64,000 nt of DNA, taken from positions 203,268-267,267 of the forward strand of contig NZ_FOKA01000005.1 in NCBI RefSeq assembly GCF_900111925.1, given 5' to 3'. The position numbers were made by a program, and so were the translations under genes. Every line of letters starts with the position of its first letter. Positions within the stretch are counted from its first letter, which is position 1. This DNA comes from Cellulomonas marina (GTDB lineage Bacteria > Actinomycetota > Actinomycetes > Actinomycetales > Cellulomonadaceae). Positions 8,471 through 16,216 of the stretch are shown here, one piece after another. The notes under the pieces are model-generated. The model saw nothing but the letters and a program-made list of their open reading frames with translations, made no database searches and was not told where the DNA came from.

Positions 8471-8483
8471 CCCATTGGATGGG
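8471..8483. promoter_or_regulatory. Perfect inverted repeat upstream of the sulfur leader peptide
   Basis: CCCAT-TGG-ATGGG is a 5-3-5 perfect palindrome between the divergent leader-peptide/sirA transcript and truA. It could be an operator for a sulfur or general regulator. There is no second copy in the gap and the regulator is unknown. Confidence 0.3.
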
Positions 8484-8520
8484 ACGAGGTGTCCGGCAAG
8501 TGAGACAGGTGCGCGACGGC

Positions 8521-8526
8521 TACCGT
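8521..8526 (+). promoter_or_regulatory. Leaderless-type -10 hexamer for truA
   Basis: TACCGT lies six bases before the GTG at 8533, so the transcript probably begins at or beside the start codon. There is no ribosome binding site in the gap. Confidence 0.45.
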
Positions 8527-8532
8527 GCTGCC

Positions 8533-9519
8533 GTGCTCGACCACCCCTCGCCACCACCGGATGCGATGCCGCCGGACGCGGTGCCGGGGACGCCGTCGGT
8601 GCGCCTGCGCCTGGACCTGGCCTACGACGGCACGGACTTCGCCGGCTGGGCCCGTCAGCCCGGGCTCCGCAGCGTGCAGGGCGTGCTGGAGGACGCCCTG
8701 GCCACCGTGCTGCGGACCGCGGCGCGCGACGAGGCGGCGCCCCGGCTCGTGGTCGCGGGACGGACGGACGCCGGTGTCCACGCCCGGGGGCAGGTGGCGC
8801 ACGTGGACGTGACGGCGGTCGCCTGGGCGGCCGCCGGCGGGCGCGGCGGCCGGTCGTCGGAGGACGCGCTCGTCGCGCGCCTCGGCGGGCTGCTGCCCGA
8901 CGACCTCGTCGTCCGGCGGGTGGCGGTGGCGCCGGCCGGGTTCGACGCGCGGTTCTCCGCCCTGCGCCGGCGCTACGCGTACCGCGTGTGCGACGACCCC
9001 GCCGGGCGCGACCCCCTGCACCGCGCCTCGGTGCTGTGGCACCGGCGACGGCTCGACGTCGCCGCGATGGACGCCGCGGCGGGGGAGCTCGTCGGGCTGC
9101 ACGACTTCGCGGCGTTCTGCAAGCCGCGCGAGGGGGCGACGACCATCCGCCGCCTCGAGCGGTTCGGCTGGGAGCGGCCGCCCGACGGGCCCGACGCGGG
9201 GCTCGTGGTGGCCGCCGTGCAGGCGGACGCGTTCTGCCACTCCATGGTGCGGGCGCTCGTGGGCGCGTCGCTGGCCGTGGGGGAGGGGCGCCGGCCGGTC
9301 GGCTGGCCCGCGGGGCTGCTCGCCTCGCGCTCGCGGGCGGGCGGGGCCGCCGTCGTGGCGGCGCACGGGCTCACGCTCGAGGAGGTCGGCTACCCCGACG
9401 ACGACGCGCTCGCGGCCCGCGCGGACGCCACCAGGGCCCGCCGCGGTGCCCACGAGGTGGGACCGCAGCCGGGCGCGGCACCGGCCGGGACCGGCGCCGC
9501 GCCCGGCGGCTGCTGCTGA
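8533..9519 (+). CDS. truA: tRNA pseudouridine(38-40) synthase
   Basis: Converts uridines 38-40 of the tRNA anticodon arm to pseudouridine. The catalytic Asp is in AGRTDAGVHARGQVAHVD, the TruA signature; RRRYAYRV and FCHSMVRALVG are further conserved blocks. The GTG at 8533 was chosen because a TACCGT hexamer lies six bases upstream (leaderless pattern). The frame is open back to 8464, and an ATG at 8563 is another candidate. With this start the protein is 328 residues, longer than the usual 250-280, because of an Asp/Pro-rich N-terminus and a Gly/Ala/Pro-rich C-terminal tail after the fold. Confidence 0.9.
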   Translation: MLDHPSPPPDAMPPDAVPGTPSVRLRLDLAYDGTDFAGWARQPGLRSVQGVLEDALATVLRTAARDEAAPRLVVAGRTDAGVHARGQVAHVDVTAVAWAAAGGRGGRSSEDALVARLGGLLPDDLVVRRVAVAPAGFDARFSALRRRYAYRVCDDPAGRDPLHRASVLWHRRRLDVAAMDAAAGELVGLHDFAAFCKPREGATTIRRLERFGWERPPDGPDAGLVVAAVQADAFCHSMVRALVGASLAVGEGRRPVGWPAGLLASRSRAGGAAVVAAHGLTLEEVGYPDDDALAARADATRARRGAHEVGPQPGAAPAGTGAAPGGCC

Positions 9520-9549
9520 CGCGGGTCGCCCCGCATCGTGACGCCCTGA

Positions 9550-10146
9550 TCAGGCGCGGGGGCCGGCCTCCGTCGTCGAGCCGTCGACCGTGGGGAGCCC
9601 GCTGGTGAGACCGGCCTCCTCGATGTCGGGGTCCGGGGCCTCCAGCTGCTCGTCCGGCTCCTGGCCGGCCTCCTCGAGCTCGGCGTCCAGCTCGTCGAGC
9701 TCGGCGGCGTTGTCACGGACGTACTCGTCGTCGGTCTCCTCGGCGACGAGGTGCACCGCCGCCTCCTCCGCCGAGGCGGCGCCGCCGTCGACGCCCTGGT
9801 CGACCGCGAACATGTCGGTGCCGCCGGCCTCGACGGCGTCGTCGTCCTCGGACAGGCGGCCGGCGCGCAGGGGCTCGCGCTCCGGGCTCGGCGGCTCGTC
9901 CTGGTCCCAGACCTCGGGCTCCTCCTGGACGATGCGCTGGTCGATCGTCTCGCGGTGCTGCTCCTCCCACTCCGTCTCGCCGTAGCGCTGCGTGGCGGTG
10001 CGGGGGCGCTCGGGCGGCGTGTACCCCTCGTCGAGCAGGTCGTCGACCCCCCGCCCGATCATCGTGTCCTCGCCGGGGAGCTGGTCGGAGTCGCCCTCGC
10101 TGCCCAGGGCGGCGTCCGTGCTGGTGGCGGGAGTGTTCTCGGTCAT
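9550..10146 (-). CDS. Acidic DUF5709-like protein
   Basis: A 198-residue, very acidic and probably largely disordered protein. It contains the recognisable stretch DDLLDEGYTPPERP followed by WEEQHRETIDQRI, which I associate with the actinobacterial DUF5709 family. The second half is almost only Asp, Glu and Ala. There are no membrane segments or catalytic motifs. The ATG at 10146 is the first start after the divergent ABC-F promoter region. Function unknown. Confidence 0.72.
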   Translation of the reverse strand: MTENTPATSTDAALGSEGDSDQLPGEDTMIGRGVDDLLDEGYTPPERPRTATQRYGETEWEEQHRETIDQRIVQEEPEVWDQDEPPSPEREPLRAGRLSEDDDAVEAGGTDMFAVDQGVDGGAASAEEAAVHLVAEETDDEYVRDNAAELDELDAELEEAGQEPDEQLEAPDPDIEEAGLTSGLPTVDGSTTEAGPRA

Positions 10147-10230
10147 GGGCCCGACCCTGGCACCGGGCGCGGCGGGTCGCCAGCGGAAAGGCGGTGACCA
10201 GCGCGGGCGCCGTGCAGCAGACTCGGGCCC

Positions 10231-11925
10231 ATGGGCCACGTCGACATCTCCGGGGTCGGCTACGTCCTGCCCGACGGCCGACCGCTCCTCGACGGCGTGT
10301 CCTTCCGCGTCGGCGACGGGCAGCGGATGGCCCTCGTCGGGCCGAACGGCACCGGCAAGTCCACGCTCCTGCGCATCGTCACCGGGGACGAGGTGCCGCA
10401 CGCCGGCGGCGTCGCGCGCTCCGGCGGGCTCGGCGTCATGCGGCAGGACGTGGGCCGCATCGCCGACGACCGCTCCGTGCGCGACCTGCTCGGCTCGCTC
10501 GCCCCGCCCGCCGTGGCGGCCGCGGCGGCCGAGCTCGCGGCCGCGGAGCTCGGGATCATGACGGTCGACGACGAGCCCGCGCAGCTGCGGTACGCGCAGG
10601 CGCTCGTCGACTGGGCGGACGTCGGTGGCTACGAGGCGGAGGCGCAGTGGGACCGGGTCACCGACGCGGTCCTGTCCGTGCCCTTCGAGCGGGCGCAGGA
10701 CCGCGAGGTGCGGTCCCTGTCGGGCGGCGAGCAGAAGCGGCTCGTCCTCGAGGCGCTGCTGCGCGGCCCCGACGAGGTGCTCCTGCTCGACGAGCCCGAC
10801 AACGCCCTCGACGTGCCCACGAAGCGCTGGCTGGAGGAGCGCCTCGTCGCCTCGGGTCGGACGGTGCTGTTCGTCAGCCACGACCGGGAGCTGCTCGCGC
10901 GCGTGGCCACGCACGTCATCACGCTCGAGCCGACGCCGGTGGGGGCGCGGGCCTGGGTGCACGGCGGCGGCTTCGCGACCTACGCGTCCGCGCGCGCGGA
11001 CCGCCGGGCGCGGGAGGAGGAGCTGCTGCGCCGCTGGGACGAGGAGCACGCCCAGCTCCGCGACCTCGTCCAGACCCTGCGCACGAAGGCCGCCTTCAAC
11101 GACGGCCTGGCCTCCCGCTACTCGGCCGCGCAGACGCGGCTGCGGCGCTTCGAGGAGGCCGGGCCCCCCGCCGTGCTCGCGCGGGACCAGCAGGTGCGCG
11201 TGCGGCTGCGCGGCGGCCGGACGGGCCGGCGCGCCGTCGTCGCCGAGGGGCTCGAGCTGACCGGGCTCCTGCAGCCCTTCGACCTCGAGGTGTGGTTCGG
11301 CGAGCGCGTGGCGCTGCTCGGCTCGAACGGCTCGGGCAAGTCGCACCTGCTGCGGCTGCTGGCGGCGGGCGGGACCGACCCCGACCCGGCGCAGCTGCCC
11401 GTCGACGACGGGCCGGGCGTCGAGCCGGTGGCGCACACCGGACGGGTGACGCTGGGGGCGCGGGTGCGACCGGGCTGGTTCGCGCAGAACCACGGCCACC
11501 CGGAGCTCGTCGGGCGGACCCTGCTGGAGATCCTGCACCGCGGCGACGGCCGGCCCGGCGGGCGCGCGGGCCTCGGCCGGGAGCCGGCGAGCAAGGCGCT
11601 GGACCGGTACGAGCTCGTCGCCGCCGCGGAGCAGCGGTACGAGACCCTGTCGGGCGGCCAGAAGGCGCGGTTCCAGATCCTGCTGCTGGAGCTCGGCGGG
11701 GCGACGCTCCTGCTGCTCGACGAGCCCACCGACAACCTCGACCTGCACTCGGCGGAGGCGCTGGAGGCCGGGCTGGCGGCCTTCGAGGGCACGGTGCTGG
11801 CCGTCACGCACGACCGCTGGTTCACGCGCGGCTTCGACCGGTTCCTCGTCGTGGGGGCGGACGGGCAGGTGGTGGAGACGCCGGAGCCCGTGTGGGACGT
11901 CGGGCGGGTGGCCCGGGCGCGCTGA
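10231..11925 (+). CDS. ABC-F family ATPase, two ABC domains
   Basis: A soluble protein of 564 residues with two ABC ATPase domains and no membrane segments, as in ABC-F translation factors. Domain 1 has Walker A GPNGTGKST, signature LSGGEQKR and Walker B VLLLDEPDNALD. Domain 2 has GSNGSGKSHL, LSGGQKARFQ and LLLLDEPTDNLD. Between them is a charged linker of about 80 residues (RREEELLRRWDEEHAQLRDL-like) corresponding to the P-site tRNA interaction motif. ABC-F proteins act on ribosomes as translation factors or antibiotic-protection factors; which applies here cannot be told. The ATG at 10231 has CAGACT seven bases upstream, a relaxed form of the leaderless pattern. Confidence 0.85.
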   Translation: MGHVDISGVGYVLPDGRPLLDGVSFRVGDGQRMALVGPNGTGKSTLLRIVTGDEVPHAGGVARSGGLGVMRQDVGRIADDRSVRDLLGSLAPPAVAAAAAELAAAELGIMTVDDEPAQLRYAQALVDWADVGGYEAEAQWDRVTDAVLSVPFERAQDREVRSLSGGEQKRLVLEALLRGPDEVLLLDEPDNALDVPTKRWLEERLVASGRTVLFVSHDRELLARVATHVITLEPTPVGARAWVHGGGFATYASARADRRAREEELLRRWDEEHAQLRDLVQTLRTKAAFNDGLASRYSAAQTRLRRFEEAGPPAVLARDQQVRVRLRGGRTGRRAVVAEGLELTGLLQPFDLEVWFGERVALLGSNGSGKSHLLRLLAAGGTDPDPAQLPVDDGPGVEPVAHTGRVTLGARVRPGWFAQNHGHPELVGRTLLEILHRGDGRPGGRAGLGREPASKALDRYELVAAAEQRYETLSGGQKARFQILLLELGGATLLLLDEPTDNLDLHSAEALEAGLAAFEGTVLAVTHDRWFTRGFDRFLVVGADGQVVETPEPVWDVGRVARAR

Positions 11926-11933
11926 CCCACGGA

Positions 11934-11987
11934 GCCGCCGGTGCCGCCGGAGCCGCCGGTGCCGCCGGTGCCGCCGGTGCCGCCGGT
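11934..11987. repeat. Six tandem copies of a 9-base repeat after the ABC-F gene
   Basis: Unit GCCGCCGGT (second copy ends in A) is repeated six times directly after the ABC-F stop. It is non-coding, lies in a 338-base gap and is the kind of simple repeat that changes copy number by slippage. Confidence 0.85.
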
Positions 11988-12025
11988 CGCCGGCGCGTGC
12001 CCGCCGCGGTGCGTCCGGCGCCACT

Positions 12026-12055
12026 TTGACCGTCGCGTCGTCGTGCCCTTACCCT
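12026..12055 (+). promoter_or_regulatory. Sigma-A promoter of rplM-rpsI
   Basis: TTGACC (12026-12031), an 18-base spacer and TACCCT (12050-12055) form a near-consensus vegetative promoter. It is followed by about 200 bases of leader before rplM. Confidence 0.75.
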
Positions 12056-12263
12056 GGTGAGTCGTCGTACGTCCCCTGTCGCGCTCGGGTGCAGCTTCAG
12101 CACCCCGGCGCACGGCAGGCCCGGTGTGGTCCCACTCGCCGGTCCGTCGGGATGACACCGACAGCCCGCACCGGCGGGCGCCCGTCCACGGACGCGTCAC
12201 CGACGCGTGCTGCGGCGGCGCCCCGCCGAGACCACCGGTTCAACGAAACGAAGGCTCACGACC
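12056..12263 (+). other. Long 5' leader of rplM
   Basis: About 200 bases without a convincing gene separate the promoter from rplM. It includes self-complementary GC-rich segments such as GGTGCAGCTTCAGCACC near 12089. Ribosomal protein leaders often hold autoregulatory structures and one is plausible here, but I cannot match a known motif by eye. Confidence 0.35.
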
Positions 12264-12713
12264 GTGCGCACGTACACCCCGAAGCCCGGCGACGTCGAGC
12301 GGACCTGGCACGTCATCGACGCGACCGATGTCGTCCTGGGCCGCCTGGCCACCCACGTGGCCACGCTGCTGCGCGGCAAGCACAAGGCGACCTTCGCCCC
12401 CCACGTCGACGGCGGCGACTTCGTCATCGTCATCAACGCGGAGAAGGTCGCGCTGACCGGCAACAAGCGCGAGACCAAGCTGGCGTACCGCCACTCCGGC
12501 TACCCGGGCGGCCTGCGGGCCACCGCGTACCGGGACCTGCTGGACAAGCACCCCGAGCGTGCGGTGGAGAAGGCCGTCCGCGGCATGATCCCCAAGACCT
12601 CGCTCGGCCGCCAGCAGCTCGGCAAGCTCAAGGTCTACGCCGGTCCGGTGCACCCGCACCAGGCGCAGCAGCCCCAGCCCTTCGAGATCACCCAGGTCGT
12701 GCAGGGCGCCTGA
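12264..12713 (+). CDS. rplM: 50S ribosomal protein L13
   Basis: Large-subunit ribosomal protein of 149 residues, normal for L13. Family-typical segments are [16 protein letters not shown] near the N-terminus, [12 protein letters not shown] and [20 protein letters not shown]. The GTG at 12264 gives the standard length; earlier in-frame starts would add a non-homologous extension. It forms a two-gene operon with rpsI, 36 bases downstream, as in nearly all bacteria. Confidence 0.97.
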   Translation: MRTYTPKPGDVERTWHVIDATDVVLGRLATHVATLLRGKHKATFAPHVDGGDFVIVINAEKVALTGNKRETKLAYRHSGYPGGLRATAYRDLLDKHPERAVEKAVRGMIPKTSLGRQQLGKLKVYAGPVHPHQAQQPQPFEITQVVQGA

Positions 12714-12749
12714 CGCCCGCGCGACGACGACAGGACGCGAGGACCACCA

Positions 12750-13229
12750 GTGACGGTCGAGATCGACCTCGAGGGCGACGAGACGCCCACCAGCTACACC
12801 TCCGAGAGCAGCGCGCCCACCGGGCGCGGCCAGTCGCTCACGGCTCCCGGGCAGGCCCTCGGCCGCCGCAAGGAGGCCGTGGCGCGGGTCCGCCTCGTCC
12901 CCGGCACGGGGACGTGGACGATCAACGGGCGCACGCTCGAGGACTACTTCCCGAACAAGGTGCACCAGCAGATCGCCGGCTCGCCGCTCAAGGTGGTCGA
13001 CGTCGAGGGTCGCTTCGACGTCATCGCCCGCGTCAGCGGCGGCGGCGTCTCGGGCCAGGCCGGCGCGGTGCGCCTCGGCATCGCCCGGGCCCTCAACGCG
13101 ATCGACGCCGAGCACAACCGCCCGGCGCTGAAGAAGGCCGGCTTCCTCACGCGCGACGCCCGCGTCGTCGAGCGCAAGAAGGCCGGTCTGAAGAAGGCGC
13201 GCAAGGCGCCGCAGTACTCCAAGCGCTGA
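12750..13229 (+). CDS. rpsI: 30S ribosomal protein S9
   Basis: Small-subunit ribosomal protein, 159 residues. The core from [19 protein letters not shown] to the C-terminal [12 protein letters not shown] is typical; the terminal SKR reaches the ribosomal P site. Like other actinobacterial S9 proteins it has an N-terminal extension of about 30 residues (acidic, then Ser/Thr-rich) before the conserved core. The GTG at 12750 is preceded by GAGGA. A strong stem-loop follows the stop. Confidence 0.97.
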   Translation: MTVEIDLEGDETPTSYTSESSAPTGRGQSLTAPGQALGRRKEAVARVRLVPGTGTWTINGRTLEDYFPNKVHQQIAGSPLKVVDVEGRFDVIARVSGGGVSGQAGAVRLGIARALNAIDAEHNRPALKKAGFLTRDARVVERKKAGLKKARKAPQYSKR

Positions 13230-13240
13230 TCCCGCAGGCG

Positions 13241-13263
13241 GCACCCGGGGTGTCCCCGGGTGC
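13241..13263 (+). terminator. Stem-loop after rpsI
   Basis: GCACCCGGGG (13241-13250) pairs with CCCCGGGTGC (13254-13263) around a TGT loop, giving ten perfect pairs. There is no U-run, as is common in very GC-rich actinobacteria. Confidence 0.7.
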
Positions 13264-13371
13264 TGCACGGGCTGCGCACGGCACGATGGCCCCGCCGGTC
13301 GGCGACGACCGCGGGGCCGTCGTCGTCCCCGGGCGCTGCGCCCCGGCACGTACGAGCGAAGGAGTCTGAGG

Positions 13372-14718
13372 ATGGCGCGACTGTTCGGGACCGACGGGGT
13401 CCGCGGGCTGGCGAACCGGGACGTGACGGCCGAGCTGGCCCTGGACCTCTCGGTGGCGGCGGCGCACGTGCTGGCGGCGTCCGGCGCGTTCGCCGGGCAC
13501 CGGCCGCGGGCGGTCGTCGGGCGGGACGGCCGGGCGTCGGGGGAGTTCCTCTCGGCCGCGGTGTGCGCGGGGCTGGCCTCGGCCGGTGTTGACGTCGACG
13601 ACGTGGGGGTCCTGCCGACCCCGGCGGTCGCCTTCCTCACCGCGGACTCGGGCGTCGACCTCGGGGTGGTGCTGTCGGCGTCGCACAACCCGATGCCGGA
13701 CAACGGCATCAAGTTCCTGGCCCGCGGGGGGCAGAAGCTCGACGACGAGCTCGAGGCAGCCATCGAGGCCCGCATCGGCGAGAGCTGGGACCGGCCCACC
13801 GGTGCCGGCGTCGGCCGCCTACGCCGGGACACGGGCCGCGCAGGGGAGCGCTACGTCGACCACCTGGTCGGCACGATCGGCACGAGCCTGGCCGGCCTGC
13901 GCATCGCCGTCGACTGCGCGAACGGCGCGGCGAGCGAGGTCGGGCCGCAGGCGCTGCGGGCCGCCGGTGCCGACGTCGTCGTCATCAACGCCTCGCCCGA
14001 CGGCCGCAACATCAACGAGAAGTGCGGCTCCACGCACCCCGAGCAGCTCCAGGCGGCCGTCGTCGCCTCGCAGGCCGACCTCGGCGTGGCCTTCGACGGC
14101 GACGCGGACCGGTGCCTGGCGGTGGACCGCCACGGCGTCCTCGTCGACGGCGACCAGATCATGGGCGTCCTCGCGCTGGCGCTGCACGAGCGGGGCCAGC
14201 TCGTCGACGGGACGCTGGTCACCACCGTCATGAGCAACCTCGGGCTCCGGCTGGCGATGGGCGAGCACGGCGTGCGCACGGTCGAGACGGCGGTCGGCGA
14301 CCGGTACGTCCTCGAGGCGATGCGCGCGGGCGGCTACGCCCTGGGCGGCGAGCAGTCCGGGCACATCATCATGGCCGAGCACGCCACCACCGGCGACGGC
14401 GTCCTCACCGCCCTGCAGCTCGCGGCGCGGGTCGCGGCGACGGGCCGACCGCTGGACGACCTGGCCGCCGTCGTGCGACGGCTGCCGCAGACGCTCGTCA
14501 ACGTGGACGGCGTGGACCGCGGGCGCACGGGTGACGACGCGCTGGCCGACGCCGTGCGCGACGCCGAGGGCCGACTGGGCACGACCGGGCGCGTGCTCCT
14601 GCGCCCGTCCGGCACCGAGCCGCTGGTCCGCGTCATGGTCGAGGCGGCCACGCAGGACGAGGCGGACGAGGTCGCGCACGCGCTGGCGGACGTCGTCCGC
14701 GAGCGGCTCGCCCTGTGA
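13372..14718 (+). CDS. glmM: Phosphoglucosamine mutase
   Basis: Isomerises glucosamine-6-phosphate to glucosamine-1-phosphate for UDP-GlcNAc and peptidoglycan synthesis; 448 residues, the normal length. The phospho-accepting serine is Ser104 in [13 protein letters not shown]. The metal site is [12 protein letters not shown] and the phosphate-binding loop near the C-terminus is [12 protein letters not shown]. The ATG at 13372 follows an AAGGAG ribosome binding site. It shares its substrate with GlmS, encoded about 7 kb downstream. Confidence 0.97.
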   Translation: MARLFGTDGVRGLANRDVTAELALDLSVAAAHVLAASGAFAGHRPRAVVGRDGRASGEFLSAAVCAGLASAGVDVDDVGVLPTPAVAFLTADSGVDLGVVLSASHNPMPDNGIKFLARGGQKLDDELEAAIEARIGESWDRPTGAGVGRLRRDTGRAGERYVDHLVGTIGTSLAGLRIAVDCANGAASEVGPQALRAAGADVVVINASPDGRNINEKCGSTHPEQLQAAVVASQADLGVAFDGDADRCLAVDRHGVLVDGDQIMGVLALALHERGQLVDGTLVTTVMSNLGLRLAMGEHGVRTVETAVGDRYVLEAMRAGGYALGGEQSGHIIMAEHATTGDGVLTALQLAARVAATGRPLDDLAAVVRRLPQTLVNVDGVDRGRTGDDALADAVRDAEGRLGTTGRVLLRPSGTEPLVRVMVEAATQDEADEVAHALADVVRERLAL

Positions 14719-15419
14719 GCGCCCCGGGCGCGCCGCGCGCGGTGGGCCCGTCCCGCGACCTCGTGCCCGTGCTGCGCGAGGCCGTGCTGCGGCTGCTGGA
14801 CCGGGCGGACGACGACGGCGTGGTGCCGATCGTGCAGGCCGGGCACCCCGTGCTCCGCGCGGTCGCGCACCGGTACGACGGCTGGCTGGCCGACGACGAG
14901 CTCGCGCGGCTCCTCGACGTGCTGCGCGCGACGATGCGGGCGGCGCCCGGGGTGGGCCTCGCCGCCCCGCAGGTGGGGCTGCCGGTCGCGGTCGCCGTGC
15001 TCGCCGACCCCGGGTCGCCCGACCCGGACGTGGCGCTCGTACGCGAGCGTCCCGTGCTCGCGCCGCGGGTCCTGGTGAACCCCCGCTACGAGGCGCTCGA
15101 CGAGGAGCGCGTCGGCTTCTACGAGGGCTGCCTGTCGGTCGTGGGGTACCAGGCCGTCGTGGCACGTCCGCGGCGGGTGCGCCTCGTCGGGCAGGACGAG
15201 ACCGGGCGGGCGCTCGACGAGGTCGTGGAGGGGTGGCCGGCGCGCATCGTGCAGCACGAGACCGACCACCTGCACGGCACGCTGTACCTCGACCGGGCCG
15301 AGCTGCGGTCCCTGTCGACGAGCGACGCGCAGGGGGCCCGGTGGGCCGTGCCCGCGCGGCCCGTGGAGGCGGCACGCCTCCTGGGCTTCCCGCTGGCGGG
15401 CCTCGACACGGACGCCTGA
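14715..15419 (+). CDS. def: Peptide deformylase
   Basis: Removes the formyl group from the initiator methionine. The three family motifs are present: [10 protein letters not shown] (about 79-88), EGCLSV with metal ligand Cys139, and QHETDHLHG with ligands His181 and His185 and catalytic Glu182. At 234 residues it is longer than the usual 170-200, because of an N-terminal extension of about 35 residues. The GTG start overlaps the glmM stop (GTGA), so it is translationally coupled to glmM. The metal is predicted to be iron or zinc, as in the family. Confidence 0.93.
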   Translation: MSAPGAPRAVGPSRDLVPVLREAVLRLLDRADDDGVVPIVQAGHPVLRAVAHRYDGWLADDELARLLDVLRATMRAAPGVGLAAPQVGLPVAVAVLADPGSPDPDVALVRERPVLAPRVLVNPRYEALDEERVGFYEGCLSVVGYQAVVARPRRVRLVGQDETGRALDEVVEGWPARIVQHETDHLHGTLYLDRAELRSLSTSDAQGARWAVPARPVEAARLLGFPLAGLDTDA

Positions 15420-15450
15420 GCGCTGCGCCTCCCGTCCGGTAGCCGGGGGC

Positions 15451-16041
15451 TCAGGCCGCGACCGGGACCGGGACCGCGACAGGGGCCACCGCTCGCGGCA
15501 GCGCGACGGCCGCGGGCCGCGTCCCCGGCGTGGCGAGGACCTGCGCCCGGTGCGCGGCGAAGCGGCGGCGCCCGACGGCCCACCACAGCGCCCGGGCGGA
15601 CGCCGGGGCGTGGTCGCGCAGCCACGCCGCCCGCTCGGCGGCCGGCACCCCGTCCAGCGCCCAGCCGAGGCGCAGCAGCATCCGCAGCCGCTCGGCGGGC
15701 GGCACGTCCGCGTCCGCCAGCCGCCCGAGGTGCAGGCCCGCGACGAGGGGGTCCGCCGCGGCCGTGTCGTCGGGCTGCACGGGGACCAGCGCGTCGGCGA
15801 CCGCGTCGCGCGCGGCCGGGTCGGCGGCCGGCTCCCAGTCCCGCAGCGCCGCCTCGAGCCGGGCGGCACGCAGGTCGGCGGGACCGGTCGCGTCCGGCGC
15901 GCCGACGAGGGTCCGCACGTGCTCGGCGAGCAGCCGCGCGCGGGCCACGTCTCCGGCCGCGGTCGTGCGGACGAGCGCGGCGGCGTCGAGGAGCGCCCGC
16001 CGCAGCGGTGCGGTCGGGGCGAGGGTCGGGGCGGTGCTCAC
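15451..16041 (-). CDS. Hypothetical Ala/Arg-rich protein
   Basis: A 196-residue predicted cytoplasmic protein that I do not recognise. It is mostly helical by composition, with a leucine/arginine-rich central part (LRMLLRLGWALDGVPAAERA) and a Pro/Val/Ala-rich end. There is no signal peptide, membrane segment or catalytic motif. I chose GTG at 16041 as the first start before the compositional core. It sits alone between def and the STAND regulator, pointing away from def. Confidence 0.6.
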   Translation of the reverse strand: MSTAPTLAPTAPLRRALLDAAALVRTTAAGDVARARLLAEHVRTLVGAPDATGPADLRAARLEAALRDWEPAADPAARDAVADALVPVQPDDTAAADPLVAGLHLGRLADADVPPAERLRMLLRLGWALDGVPAAERAAWLRDHAPASARALWWAVGRRRFAAHRAQVLATPGTRPAAVALPRAVAPVAVPVPVAA

Positions 16042-16216
16042 GGTCGCGGCCTTCCGTCGGTGGCCGCGGGGCGGCCGGTCCAGGGGCGCCGGGCGGGTGG
16101 TCCCGGCACCACCGAGCCTGTCGGCGCGACGACGGGACGGACAGGCACAGCACCCGCTCACCACCCGCTCACCACTCGCACAGCCACGAGCCGTGCGGCT
16201 GTCCGGACGGCGTGCC

